Shown: piece after piece, positions 38,061 to 47,068 of the stretch
Layout: every line of letters starts with the position of its first letter
Numbering within the stretch: position 1 is the stretch's first letter
Source: Alphaproteobacteria bacterium UBA1254
GTDB lineage: Bacteria; Pseudomonadota; Alphaproteobacteria; RF32; CAG-239
Length of the DNA: 49,193 nucleotides
Direction: 5' to 3'
Assembly (NCBI GenBank): GCA_002308495.1
Contig: DBVW01000001.1
Location: 2,684-51,876 of the forward strand
The notes under the pieces: model-generated
Database searches by the model: none
Told to the model about the DNA's origin: nothing
Seen by the model: the letters and a program-made list of their open reading frames with translations, nothing else
Made by a program: the position numbers and the translations under genes

Positions 38061-39518
38061 TTAAGCCGCCTCTTTTAATTTTTTAGCTTTTTCGACGGCA
38101 TCTTCAATTGTGCCGACCATATAAAACGCTTGTTCGGGCAGATCATCATAAAGACCGTCTAAAATGCCCTTGAAGCCTTTGATGGTGTCTTCTAAGTTCA
38201 CAAAAACGCCTTTCGTGCCGGTAAAAACTTCGGCAACATGAAAAGGTTGAGATAAAAAGCGTTGAATTTTACGGGCGCGAGCAACAGTCAGACGGTCTTC
38301 ATCCGAAAGCTCGTCCATGCCTAAAATAGCAATAATATCCTGTAAGGATTTATATTTTTGTAAAATTTCCTGAACACCGCGTGCAACCTGATAATGTTCT
38401 TCTCCAACAATATCAGGGCTTAAGACACGGCTTGTCGAATCAAGCGGATCAACAGCAGGATAAATGCCGAGTTCTGAAATTTTACGCGATAAAACCGTTG
38501 TTGCATCAAGGTGCGCAAACGTTGTCGCCGGTGCAGGGTCGGTCAAGTCATCGGCCGGAACATAAACTGCTTGAACAGAAGTAATTGAGCCGTCTTTAGT
38601 TGAGGTAATGCGTTCTTGCATGGTACCCATGTCGGTTCCTAATGTCGGTTGATAACCGACGGCAGACGGAATACGTCCCAAAAGCGCTGACACTTCGGAA
38701 CCGGCCTGTGTGAAACGGAAAATATTGTCAATAAAGAGCAAGACATCTTGATGTGCCACGTCTCTGAAATATTCGGCTTCGGTTAGGCCCGTTAAGGCAA
38801 CGCGTGCTCTTGCCCCGGGAGGTTCGTTCATTTGTCCGTAAACAAGAACGGTTTTGGAATTGTTGCCTTTTAGGTCAATAATGCCCGACGATATCATTTC
38901 ATTATAAAGATCGTTTCCTTCACGCGTTCGTTCGCCGACACCCGCAAAAACCGAATAACCGCCGGCACCGATGGCAACATTGTGAATAAGTTCTTGTATC
39001 AGAACCGTTTTGCCGACACCCGCTCCGCCGAATAAACCGATTTTTCCGCCTTTGGCATAAGGTTCAAGCAAATCAATCACTTTGATGCCGGTCACTAAGA
39101 TTTCGGTATCGGTTGATTGTTCGGTAAATGTGGGGGCATCACGATGAATGGGGTTGAACAATTGGGCATTTATTTCGCCTCTGTTGTCAATCGGCTCGCC
39201 CGTAACATTGATAATACGTCCCAAAAGTTCGGGGCCGACAGGAACAGTGATCGGTTGCTGCGTGTTTGTTACTTCAAGACCGCGTCTTAAACCATCCGTT
39301 GAGTCCATGGCAATTGTGCGCACCGTGTTGTCGCCGATGTGCTGAGCAACTTCCAAAACAAGTTTTTTGCCGTGGTTATCGCAGGTAAGTGCCGTTAAAA
39401 TATTCGGCAAAGTGTCTGTGTTTTCAAATTTAACATCAACAACGGCGCCCGTTACTTGAACGATTTGGCCTTTTGTGTTTTCTTGTTTGACAGTCTTTTC
39501 TTCTGTTTTCTTTTTCAT
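38061..39518 (-). CDS. atpD: F1F0 ATP synthase beta subunit
   Basis: The catalytic subunit of F1. The 485-residue protein has the P-loop GGAGVGKT (164-171), GERTREGNDLY, the DDLTDPAPATTFAHLDATTVLSR region and the DELSDEDRL motif. A short charged N-terminal extension (MKKKTEEKTVKQENTKG, about 17 residues) precedes the usual start of the barrel domain. Ribosome binding site AAGGAAACG before ATG. It lies 13 bases downstream of atpG. Confidence 0.98.
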   Translation of the reverse strand: MKKKTEEKTVKQENTKGQIVQVTGAVVDVKFENTDTLPNILTALTCDNHGKKLVLEVAQHIGDNTVRTIAMDSTDGLRRGLEVTNTQQPITVPVGPELLGRIINVTGEPIDNRGEINAQLFNPIHRDAPTFTEQSTDTEILVTGIKVIDLLEPYAKGGKIGLFGGAGVGKTVLIQELIHNVAIGAGGYSVFAGVGERTREGNDLYNEMISSGIIDLKGNNSKTVLVYGQMNEPPGARARVALTGLTEAEYFRDVAHQDVLLFIDNIFRFTQAGSEVSALLGRIPSAVGYQPTLGTDMGTMQERITSTKDGSITSVQAVYVPADDLTDPAPATTFAHLDATTVLSRKISELGIYPAVDPLDSTSRVLSPDIVGEEHYQVARGVQEILQKYKSLQDIIAILGMDELSDEDRLTVARARKIQRFLSQPFHVAEVFTGTKGVFVNLEDTIKGFKGILDGLYDDLPEQAFYMVGTIEDAVEKAKKLKEAA

Positions 39519-39531
39519 ATTCGTTTCCTTA

Positions 39532-40443
39532 TTAAATCGCTTCAGCGCCTGAGATAATTTCGGTTAATTCAGTCGTGATTGCAGATTGACGGATGGTGTT
39601 ATATTTCAAGGTTAAAGATGAAATCATGTCTTTGGCATTTTGGGTTGCGTTGTCCATTGCCATCATACGAGCCCCCTGTTCGGAAGCTTCGGCGTTAAGC
39701 ATAGCTTCAAAAATGCGATTAATCAGCAGTTTTTTTGATGCTTCTTCAAGCAGTTTTTCCCGAGACGGCTTATAATCAAAATAAGCATTACCGATGTGAT
39801 CGATATCTTTATTTAAAGGTATGTTTGATGCGTTCAGAGGATAAATCTGCATAGAAATAATATCGCGTGATAGGGCCGTTTTAAAGCGGCTGTGAACAAT
39901 TTCGCAGATGTCAAAAGTTTTCTCTTTGTTTAAATCTTTAATTTTTAGCAGCATATCAATTGCTTCTTGATAGAAAATTCCGCCACCGGCAAAAGAAGGC
40001 TCATGATGAATGATCAGTTCGTTGTGATTCTTTTTTAAGATGTCATAAGCTTTTTTACCGTAACAAATCAGTTTGACATTTTTTCCTTGCTGATGAAGTT
40101 CCGATATGCGCTTGATTGCCGCTTTGGCAACGTTTTGATTGTAACTGCCGCATAAGCCCCGCTCGGAAGAAAACACGAGAAGAATATAGTTTTTCGGATT
40201 TTTTATCGGGCACATTGTCAGAGGCAAAATATGTTTGACTTTTTTTTCGATTTCTTCTTTTTTATAGGATGTTAAAATGCGCGAAACGGTGTCTTCAATC
40301 AGTTTGGCATAAGATTCGTTTTTTTCGAGAGAAACAGAGGCTTTTCGAAGTCTTGAAGCGGCAACAAGCTTCATCGCCGTTGTGATTTTTTCGGTCGATT
40401 TAACGGAAGTTAATCTGTTTCGTAACTCTTTTAATCCGGCCAT
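39532..40443 (-). CDS. atpG: F1F0 ATP synthase gamma subunit
   Basis: The rotating central shaft. The 303-residue protein shows the two terminal helices of the coiled coil (LKELRNRLTSVKSTEKITTAMKLVAASRLRKA at the start, in several motifs, and ARMMAMDNATQNAKDMI near the end) and the central Rossmann-like part with SSERGLCGSYNQNV. Its start overlaps the atpA stop by one base, so translation is coupled. Confidence 0.97.
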   Translation of the reverse strand: MAGLKELRNRLTSVKSTEKITTAMKLVAASRLRKASVSLEKNESYAKLIEDTVSRILTSYKKEEIEKKVKHILPLTMCPIKNPKNYILLVFSSERGLCGSYNQNVAKAAIKRISELHQQGKNVKLICYGKKAYDILKKNHNELIIHHEPSFAGGGIFYQEAIDMLLKIKDLNKEKTFDICEIVHSRFKTALSRDIISMQIYPLNASNIPLNKDIDHIGNAYFDYKPSREKLLEEASKKLLINRIFEAMLNAEASEQGARMMAMDNATQNAKDMISSLTLKYNTIRQSAITTELTEIISGAEAI

Positions 40444-41993
40444 TAAGCTGCCTCATCACTTTCTGCAAAGTTTGCCGAAAACTCATCAAAGAAAGATTTA
40501 AGCTTAATGTTTAATTCATCGCTTATTTCTTTGTTTTGAGCAAGTTCCCAGAGCAATTCTTTATGGTTTGTTTTTAGCTCGAGAAGTGCTTTTTGTTCAA
40601 AATTTTTAACATCTTTGACGGGGATTTTATCAAGGTAGCCGTTAACGCCAGCAAAAATAGAAACAACCTGATCCTCAACAGGCAAGGGGTGATATACGGG
40701 CTGTTTTAAAAGCTCGGTTAAGCGTGCGCCGCGTTCAAGAAGCTGTTTTGTTGAAGCATCAAGATCTGAAGCGAACTGGGCAAAAGCCACCATTTCACGA
40801 TATTGGGCCAAATCAAGTTTCATCGTTCCGGCAACTTGTTTCATTGCTTTGATTTGAGCCGCCGAGCCGACACGACTGACGGAAATACCGACGTTAACCG
40901 CCGGACGAATGCCTTGATAAAATAAGTTGTTTTCCAAAAAGATTTGTCCGTCCGTGATGGAAATGACATTGGTCGGAATGTAGGCGGACATGTCACCCGC
41001 CTGTGTTTCTATGACAGGTATGGCCGTTAATGAACCGCCGCCTTTTTCATCGCTTAATTTGGCCGCGCGTTCAAGCAACCTTGAGTGGAGATAAAAAACG
41101 TCACCCGGATATGCTTCACGTCCCGGCGGACGACGAATCAGTAATGACATTTGTCTGTAAGCAACGGCTTGTTTTGACAGGTCATCATAAAAGATAATGG
41201 CGTGCATGCCGTTGTCTCTGAAATATTCGCCCATTGCACAGCCGGAATATGGTGCAATGTATTGTAACGGAGCTGATTCGGAAGCTGTGGCGGCAACAAC
41301 GATGGTATAATCCATCGCGCCGTGATCTTTTAAGGTTTTAACAACTTGTGCAACGGTTGAACGTTTTTGACCGATTGAAACGTAAATACAATATAGTTTT
41401 TCTTTTTCGGATTTGGCGTTTTCATTGATGTATTTTTGGTTAATGATTGTATCTAAAATGATGGATGTTTTACCTGTTTGTCTGTCGCCGATGATGAGCT
41501 CTCTTTGTCCGCGTCCGATAGGTGTTAACGCATCAATGATTTTCAAGCCTGTTTGAACCGGTTCGCAAACACTTTTACGTTCAATAATACCGGGAGCTTT
41601 GATCTCGGCATTTGAAAATTGTTTGGCATGTATTTTGCCTTTGCCGTCAATCGGTTCGCCTAAAGCGTTGACAACACGTCCCAACAATTCTTTTCCGACG
41701 GGGACGCTGACGATTTTTCCGGTGCGTTTAACGATATCGCCCTCTTTAATGCCTTCATCTGAGCCGAAAACAACAACGGCAACGGTATTTTCTTCTAGGT
41801 TCAACGCCATTCCTTTAATGCCGGAAGAAAATTCAACCATTTCGTTTTCTTCAACATTGTCAAGGCCGTAAACTTGAGCAATGCCATCGCCGATAGAGAG
41901 AACATGACCGATTTCATTTAAATCGGTTTTTAAATCGTATTGTTCGATTTTTTCTTTTAATAATGAGGATATTTCATCAGCTTTAATTGCCAT
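40443..41993 (-). CDS. atpA: F1F0 ATP synthase alpha subunit
   Basis: The non-catalytic nucleotide-binding subunit of F1. The 516-residue protein has the P-loop GDRQTGKT (169-176), YVSIGQKRSTVAQVV, the PYSGCAMGEYFRDNG region, the conserved RPPGREAYPGDVFYLHSRLLERAAKL and SVSRVGSAAQIKAMKQVAG with the arginine finger. One-base overlaps with atpH and atpG show a tightly coupled operon. Confidence 0.98.
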   Translation of the reverse strand: MAIKADEISSLLKEKIEQYDLKTDLNEIGHVLSIGDGIAQVYGLDNVEENEMVEFSSGIKGMALNLEENTVAVVVFGSDEGIKEGDIVKRTGKIVSVPVGKELLGRVVNALGEPIDGKGKIHAKQFSNAEIKAPGIIERKSVCEPVQTGLKIIDALTPIGRGQRELIIGDRQTGKTSIILDTIINQKYINENAKSEKEKLYCIYVSIGQKRSTVAQVVKTLKDHGAMDYTIVVAATASESAPLQYIAPYSGCAMGEYFRDNGMHAIIFYDDLSKQAVAYRQMSLLIRRPPGREAYPGDVFYLHSRLLERAAKLSDEKGGGSLTAIPVIETQAGDMSAYIPTNVISITDGQIFLENNLFYQGIRPAVNVGISVSRVGSAAQIKAMKQVAGTMKLDLAQYREMVAFAQFASDLDASTKQLLERGARLTELLKQPVYHPLPVEDQVVSIFAGVNGYLDKIPVKDVKNFEQKALLELKTNHKELLWELAQNKEISDELNIKLKSFFDEFSANFAESDEAA

Positions 41994-42544
41994 TATTTCA
42001 AACCTTTCATCAGTTTCTCAAGCGCGCTTAATTTAGATTTAAGCGAATCGTCAATTTGAATTGATTGATAATGTAAGATAAGACCGCCAAGTAAATTTTC
42101 ATTTAATTTATATGATAATATAACATCTTTTTTAAGCTTTTTCTCTAAACCGTCTTGGAGCTTTTTTTGCTGTGTTTGTGTGAGTTCTTGCGCCGTTTCG
42201 ACCAAGACTTTGATGAAACCTTCTTTTTCTAAGGCCATATCTTCAAACATATCAGCGATTTGAAGTATTAAATCAATATTTTTGTTTTCGGCAAGAATAT
42301 ATAGAAAATTGAGTGTCGTTTTGTTTAAATGAAGCTTTTTAGCTAAAAATTCGACCGTTTCCTTTTTTTGATTTTCCGTTAAAAGCGGGCTGTTTAATTG
42401 TTTTTGTAAGTCATTTTGCCGGAATGTTTCCCGTAAGCTTTCTAAATCTTTGCGTATGACTTCAAGATTATCTTGGCTTGAAGCGGTTTCAAAAAGCGCT
42501 TCGGTATAATTTTGAACACGTTTTGTAATGTCTTCTTTTTTCAT
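41993..42544 (-). CDS. atpH: F1F0 ATP synthase delta subunit
   Basis: The peripheral-stalk subunit on top of F1. The 183-residue protein has the N-terminal helical bundle (RVQNYTEALFETASSQDNLE) and the C-terminal domain with VETAQELTQTQQKKLQDGLEKKL, SYKLNENLLGGLILHYQSIQIDDSLKSKL. First gene of atpHAGDC and 13 bases after priA on the same strand. F0 genes are not in the window. Confidence 0.95.
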   Translation of the reverse strand: MKKEDITKRVQNYTEALFETASSQDNLEVIRKDLESLRETFRQNDLQKQLNSPLLTENQKKETVEFLAKKLHLNKTTLNFLYILAENKNIDLILQIADMFEDMALEKEGFIKVLVETAQELTQTQQKKLQDGLEKKLKKDVILSYKLNENLLGGLILHYQSIQIDDSLKSKLSALEKLMKGLK

Positions 42545-42557
42545 TTTTTACTCTTTT

Positions 42558-44732
42558 TTACATAAATGAATACGGATCAATATCTACTTCAAGCTTAATG
42601 TTTGAGGGCAGATTTAGGTCTTTAAGCCACATTTTGACAATGCTCTGTATATTTATAGTCTTTAATGTTTTCAAAAGCAAGCGGTATCTGAATTTTCCAC
42701 GCAACATATAAATAGGTGCGGGAGCCGGACCGAGCAGGGAAACGCCGTTGATATGCGGGGCGATTTTTGCAAGATGAAAAGCAACTTTTTCCAAGATTTG
42801 TTCGTTTGCAGAGCTGATAATCAAAGCGGCAAGCTTTCCGTAAGGCGGAAGATTAAGCTGTCGGCGCGTTTTTTTCTCAAGAGAGATAAATTGTTCGCGG
42901 TTTTGGGTAACAATCGCTTTTAGAACATTATTTTCAGGATAAAGCGTCTGCAAAAAAACCGTTCCTTTTTTCTCGGCACGTCCGGCACGACCCGAAACCT
43001 GAGATAAAAGTTGAAAAGTTTGTTCCTGAGCGCGTAAATCGCTTCCCATTAAACCCAAATCGGCATCGACAATTCCGACCAAAGTTAAGTTTGGAAAATG
43101 GTGTCCTTTGGCTAAAATTTGGGTGCCGATTAAAATATCGATTTCTTTGTTTTCCATTTTGGAAATAATGTCGGATATGCTCTTAAAAGATGAAGTTGTA
43201 TCGCTTGAAATAATTTCAACCTTTGCGAGCGGAAAACGAAATTTAACTTCTTCGGCAATACGCTCAACACCCGGACCGCAGGCCGTTAATCCATCTTGAG
43301 ATCCGCATTCGGGACAGGCATGCGGGGTTGGAATGGTATAGCCGCAGTGATGGCAAATCAGCTGCTTTTTGCTTCGATGTTCGGTCAGCCATGCCGAACA
43401 ATTCGGGCATTGAAGGCGTGTTCCGCAATCGCGACAAATCATCAGCGGCGCATAGCCTCTGCGGTTTAAAAACAGCATTGATTGCTCGCCTTTTTCAAAA
43501 TTTTCTTTTAATGCGTTGCATAAAGTCGGCGAAAGCCAAGATGTTCCAAAGTCGCCCTTTTGAGGTTTGTCTTTTTTTAAGTCTATGATTTTGATTTCTG
43601 GAAGTGTTGCGGCAGCGTAACGATTTTTTAGGGTGATTGTTTGGTATTTTCCTTCTTCAACATTGACAATCGTTTCTAAATCAGGCGTGGCGGTTGAAAG
43701 AACAATCGGAATATTTTCGCATTTTGCACGAACGACGGCCATATCACGCGCCTGATAATTGACCATATCTTCTTGTTTGAAGGTTTGATCGTGGCTTTCA
43801 TCAACAACGATTAAGCCTAAATTTTGATAGGGTAGGAAGAGGGCGCTTCTGGCTCCGACCAAAACTTTCGCGCGCCCTTCAACGACAGCCTGCCAAGTGT
43901 TGCGCCGTTGTGTTTGATTTAAGGCACTGTGCCATTGATAAGGTTTGACACCGAAACGTTTTTCAAAGCGTTCGAGCCATTGGGTTGTCAACGCAATTTC
44001 GGGGACCAAAATGAGAACTTGTTTGTCTTGTTTTAGAACATTTATGGCGGCTTCAAGATAAACTTCGGTTTTGCCCGAACCCGTGACACCGTCAAGAAGC
44101 GTTACGTTGAAACCGGCGCTTTGAGATTTGATTAAAAAGTCAGCCGCATTTTGCTGTTCGGGGGTGAGGGTTACTTCCGTTCCTTTAAATTCAAAAGTTT
44201 GAACAGGTTTCGGCTTTGTTATGGGCATCGGTTCTAAAATTTCAGCATCAATCAATGTTTTGATGACACTTTGAGACACACCCGTGCCTGCCATAATTTC
44301 GGCTTTGGAGTAAGGCGCATGTTTTAACAGATCAATCACATGCCAACGAGCATCGGAGTTTTTTAATTTTGCCTCGGCAAGCGTTTTTCCCGTCAGTTTA
44401 TATAAAATATGCATTTTTGGGTCATCAAAAGCACTTTTGGCGCACAACACCATTTTTAAGACCAAACCGAGCGGGGCAAGATTATATTTTGCGACCCATT
44501 CAATAAATTTGATTAAAGTCGGTTTGATGTGATAGGGCAGAATGGAGATGACGCTTTTGATTTTTTTCTCGTCTAAATCAGCTGTTTTTTCGGTTTTGAA
44601 GACAACACCGATTTCAACGCCTTTGCCGAAAGGCACGCGAACGATATCTCCGATTTTTGTTTCATCGGGAGCGCGGTAGTCAAACACATCGTTAAAGGGC
44701 AGGGGCAACATTACCCCGACAATTTTTACCAT
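42558..44732 (-). CDS. priA: Primosomal protein N' (PriA helicase)
   Basis: PriA restarts stalled replication forks. The 724-residue protein has the N-terminal DNA-binding domain (1-100), the superfamily-2 helicase core with GVTGSGKT (215-222) and the Walker B box DESHD (311-315, usually DEEHD). A Zn-binding cysteine cluster follows (CRDCGTRLQCPNC, CHHCGYTIPTPHACPEC), then helicase motifs ILIGTQILAKGHHFP and QVSGRAGRAEK. priA directly before atpH is the common alphaproteobacterial order. A palindrome covers its ribosome binding site. Confidence 0.96.
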   Translation of the reverse strand: MVKIVGVMLPLPFNDVFDYRAPDETKIGDIVRVPFGKGVEIGVVFKTEKTADLDEKKIKSVISILPYHIKPTLIKFIEWVAKYNLAPLGLVLKMVLCAKSAFDDPKMHILYKLTGKTLAEAKLKNSDARWHVIDLLKHAPYSKAEIMAGTGVSQSVIKTLIDAEILEPMPITKPKPVQTFEFKGTEVTLTPEQQNAADFLIKSQSAGFNVTLLDGVTGSGKTEVYLEAAINVLKQDKQVLILVPEIALTTQWLERFEKRFGVKPYQWHSALNQTQRRNTWQAVVEGRAKVLVGARSALFLPYQNLGLIVVDESHDQTFKQEDMVNYQARDMAVVRAKCENIPIVLSTATPDLETIVNVEEGKYQTITLKNRYAAATLPEIKIIDLKKDKPQKGDFGTSWLSPTLCNALKENFEKGEQSMLFLNRRGYAPLMICRDCGTRLQCPNCSAWLTEHRSKKQLICHHCGYTIPTPHACPECGSQDGLTACGPGVERIAEEVKFRFPLAKVEIISSDTTSSFKSISDIISKMENKEIDILIGTQILAKGHHFPNLTLVGIVDADLGLMGSDLRAQEQTFQLLSQVSGRAGRAEKKGTVFLQTLYPENNVLKAIVTQNREQFISLEKKTRRQLNLPPYGKLAALIISSANEQILEKVAFHLAKIAPHINGVSLLGPAPAPIYMLRGKFRYRLLLKTLKTINIQSIVKMWLKDLNLPSNIKLEVDIDPYSFM

Positions 44733-44735
44733 ATC

Positions 44736-44759
44736 AATCCTTTTGTTAAAAGGATTATA
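44736..44759 (-). promoter_or_regulatory. Palindrome over the priA ribosome binding site, with -10 box
   Basis: AATCCTTTT (44736-44744) and AAAAGGATT (44748-44756) form a perfect nine-pair palindrome with a three-base loop. On the minus strand its 3' arm contains the AAAGGA ribosome binding site, four bases from the priA ATG. TATAAT (44759-44754, minus) overlaps its edge with no convincing -35. The arms would sequester the site only in transcripts starting upstream of the palindrome. Confidence 0.5.
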
Positions 44760-44821
44760 TGGCGGTCTTGATTGCTTTTCTATTAAAACAATGTGTTTCT
44801 CTACAAGATTTTTAAGTTATA

Positions 44822-44846
44822 AAAAAGCCCCTTTGAGAAGGGGCTT
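44822..44846 (-). terminator. Terminator of the YgiW-like gene
   Basis: On the minus strand: AAGCCCCTT / AAGGGGCTT perfect stem, then TTTT ATAAC. Confidence 0.88.
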
Positions 44847-44852
44847 AACAAA

Positions 44853-45245
44853 TTATTTTGCCATTTGAGGCGGTGTCATCATAACTTCGTCGACTTCGAC
44901 CATGTTGACATTGCCTTCACTGTCAACTTCGCCGATAATGGTTACGACATCTGTCGGGGAAACGCTGTTTCCGTTCCATGCATAACCGTCTATTTCAACC
45001 ATAATTTCGCCTGTGTTGTCGTTAAACAGGTATTTATTCTTTTTAACACGTTTTGAAATGTTGCCTTGAAGGGCAACCATTGATTCATCGGGCATTGATT
45101 GAACTGCTTGAACCGTTGAAACAGGCATTTGCGACGCATCTTGTTTGAAGCCGCCCATCATTTTTTTATGATTATCACCGGCAAAACTTTGTGCCGATAA
45201 GCCTAATGCTAATGCAAAAGCAAGAATTGGAAGTGTTTTTTTCAT
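44853..45245 (-). CDS. YgiW/YdeI-type stress tolerance protein (BOF domain)
   Basis: The 130-residue protein has a signal peptide (to AQSFA, residue 22) and a bacterial OB-fold (BOF, PF04076) domain. The family pattern is clear: GGFKQDA, VSTVQAVQSMPDESMVALQGNISKRVKKNKYLFNDNTGEIMVEIDGYAWNGNSVSPTDVVTIIGEVD in successive pieces. YgiW/VisP-like periplasmic proteins are linked to tolerance of oxidative, metal or peptide stress. GGAGAAAAA precedes the ATG. Divergent from the HdeD-like gene across a palindrome that could be a common operator. Confidence 0.88.
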   Translation of the reverse strand: MKKTLPILAFALALGLSAQSFAGDNHKKMMGGFKQDASQMPVSTVQAVQSMPDESMVALQGNISKRVKKNKYLFNDNTGEIMVEIDGYAWNGNSVSPTDVVTIIGEVDSEGNVNMVEVDEVMMTPPQMAK

Positions 45246-45268
45246 ATTTTTCTCCTTTTAAAAAGTTA

Positions 45269-45300
45269 AATTGACCTTTTTGATATAATTGCGGTCAAAT
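45269..45300. promoter_or_regulatory. Candidate operator palindrome between two stress genes
   Basis: TTGACC (45271-45276) and GGTCAA (45293-45298) are exact inverted repeats, extended by two more matching bases after one mismatch. They are 16 bases apart and surround TATAAT (45284-45289). The spacing of half-site centres, 22 bases or about two helix turns, suits a dimeric regulator. Confidence 0.45.
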
Positions 45301-45380
45301 TTATTTAAATAGAACTTTCAATTTAAAAAAGAGAGCTTATATCGCAGGTGTTGTTTAATGTTATTTTAAGGAGAAAATTT

Positions 45381-45941
45381 ATGGTTGAAGTTACAATCAC
45401 AAAAGACACACCGATGAAATATCGCTGTTGTGCGGGGTTTTGGCATGCCGTTGCGGGAGCGTTGATGATTTTAATCGGGTTTTTCTTAATGATTAATCCG
45501 GAGGTGAGTTTGTTTGCTTTGGCGCTTTATTTGGGTGCGGGACTGATTGTTGTTGGGGCAGGGTACGTAACCTCGTCTTTGGAAGCCGATAATGGTTGGT
45601 GGACTTTTGTCGGTATTTTGGATATTTTAATCGGCATTATTTTGATTTCGAACATGGGAATTACGGCGGCAAGTTTGCCGATTATATTTGCTATTTGGTG
45701 TTTGGCCGTCGGGGCGGCTCAAATCGTCAGCGCTTATAAATTCGGACGGCAAGATTTGCCGTGGGGCTGGAGCATGGCACTTGGTGTTTTAGGTGTTGTG
45801 TTCGGGTTTGTTATTATCGAATATCCGCTTATCGGGAGCATCGCCATCAGCACTTTAATGGGACTTTATATGATTTTTTACGGTGTGTTTGAAATAGGTG
45901 AATACCTTTATTTCAGAAAGTTGGAACATCCGAAAAATTAA
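45381..45941 (+). CDS. HdeD/DUF308 family membrane protein
   Basis: The 186-residue protein has six predicted membrane segments arranged as repeated helix pairs (starting FWHAVAGALMILIGFFLMINPEVSL; LDILIGIILISN; MALGVLGVVFGFVII). This is the DUF308 pattern of HdeD acid-resistance proteins. The exact role is unknown. ATG 45381 is preceded by AAGGAGA at six bases; an ATG 11 codons upstream is not supported by a ribosome binding site. Divergent partner is the YgiW-like gene. Confidence 0.85.
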   Translation: MVEVTITKDTPMKYRCCAGFWHAVAGALMILIGFFLMINPEVSLFALALYLGAGLIVVGAGYVTSSLEADNGWWTFVGILDILIGIILISNMGITAASLPIIFAIWCLAVGAAQIVSAYKFGRQDLPWGWSMALGVLGVVFGFVIIEYPLIGSIAISTLMGLYMIFYGVFEIGEYLYFRKLEHPKN

Positions 45942-45973
45942 AAAAAAGGACCTCGTTTGAGGTTCTTTTTTTT
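45941..45973. terminator. Bidirectional intrinsic terminator
   Basis: A-run, GGACCTC / GAGGTTC stem (one G-U pair), T-run of eight, between convergent genes. Confidence 0.9.
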
Positions 45974-46632
45974 CAGATTAATACACATCCGTATAAAACG
46001 GCAAAAAAGTGCATGATTGTGCCGGCTAAAACAAAAAAGTGCCATATGGCGTGGGTGTATTTTTTCTTTTTCATGAGATAGAAAATAATGCCGCCGGTGT
46101 AGAACAGACCGCCTAAAATCAGGAAAATAAGGCCTAATCTGCTGATGTTATTAATCAAAGGCTTTGTCACAAAGATAATGAGCCAACCCATTAGCAGATA
46201 AAGCCCGATTGACCATATTTTTGTTCCGCTGCCGGATAAGGTCAGCTTTAGAATGGTGCCCAAGAGGGCTAAAAACCAGATAATGCCGAAAATAACCCAT
46301 CCGATTGTGCCGCGCAGGTTGACAAGCAAAAACGGTGTGTAAGATCCGGCAATTAAGTAATAAATTGAAATATGGTCGAATTTTTTTAAGATTTTTTTGG
46401 CATGCTGATTGGGAATGGCATGATAAATGGTTGAGGCCGTGTAAAGAATAATCATTGAACAGCCGAAAATAACAGTCGAAACGATGGTCCATGCGTTGCC
46501 GTAAACAGAAGAAAAGGCAGCCAAAATAACAAGGCCGGCAATGCTTAAAATGATTCCTAAGCCGTGAATCGAACAATTGCAAATTTCTTCGACAATCGTA
46601 TAAGGACGCTGGATGTTTGCGACATTTGCCAT
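45973..46632 (-). CDS. Hemolysin III family (YqfA-like) membrane protein
   Basis: The 219-residue protein with seven membrane segments belongs to the HlyIII/PAQR superfamily. Signature elements are EEICNCSIHGLGIILSIAG, STIYHAI, FDHISIYYLIAGSYTPFLL and WHFFVLAGTIMHFFAVL, which supply the conserved Ser, His and Asp residues thought to bind a metal in PAQR proteins. I chose ATG 46632 (AAAGGA eight bases upstream, MANVANIQRP) over an ATG 48 codons further up. Despite the family name a haemolytic role is not implied. Confidence 0.9.
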   Translation of the reverse strand: MANVANIQRPYTIVEEICNCSIHGLGIILSIAGLVILAAFSSVYGNAWTIVSTVIFGCSMIILYTASTIYHAIPNQHAKKILKKFDHISIYYLIAGSYTPFLLVNLRGTIGWVIFGIIWFLALLGTILKLTLSGSGTKIWSIGLYLLMGWLIIFVTKPLINNISRLGLIFLILGGLFYTGGIIFYLMKKKKYTHAIWHFFVLAGTIMHFFAVLYGCVLI

Positions 46633-46774
46633 AAGTTTTTCCTTTGAATGTTTCAATTGAAGAAAAATGTTAGCAAATTTTTTTTGAGATGTAAATGTTA
46701 AAAAAACTCTTGTGTTATTTAAAATTTTGTCATAATATTGTCCATAGATTTGTAAGTTTGTTAAATTATTATAC

Positions 46775-47011
46775 ATGCCTATGAAACCACATGATGTTGC
46801 TCGTCTGACGGAGATTTCCGTTAAGATGATGAGGGTTTGTCTGCCCTTCTTTATGATTTCGCTGATTGTCTATGCGATTTGCTCTTCACACGGGGCTCCT
46901 GAGCTGGCAATTCGCCTCTCGACCTGGGGTATCGGCATTTTCGGCGTGGGCTGTCTGCCGATGGTTATTCTGATTTTGATTTTCGGGATCGGATGGTTCA
47001 TTGAGAACTAG
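46775..47011 (+). CDS. Small two-helix membrane protein
   Basis: Not recognised; 78 residues, or 76 from a second ATG at 46781. Two hydrophobic segments (about 22-38 and 50-75) flank a short polar loop with SSHGAPELAIRLS. G+C is higher than in the neighbouring hemolysin III gene, and no Shine-Dalgarno sequence is visible. A weak promoter match (TTGTCC, 17 bases, TTAAAT, 46738-46766) lies just upstream, and a strong bidirectional terminator just downstream. It is convergent with the two genes at 47069-47943. Confidence 0.5.
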   Translation: MPMKPHDVARLTEISVKMMRVCLPFFMISLIVYAICSSHGAPELAIRLSTWGIGIFGVGCLPMVILILIFGIGWFIEN

Positions 47012-47013
47012 AG

Positions 47014-47063
47014 AAAAAACATAAAAGCGTGATGTCGGGGGACATCACGCTTTTGTGTTTTTT
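47014..47063. terminator. Long bidirectional terminator
   Basis: AAAACATAAAAGCGTGATGTC pairs, with one mismatch, with GACATCACGCTTTTGTGTTTT (about 20 pairs) around a GGGG loop. It closes two convergent units. Confidence 0.93.
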
Positions 47064-47068
47064 GATAT

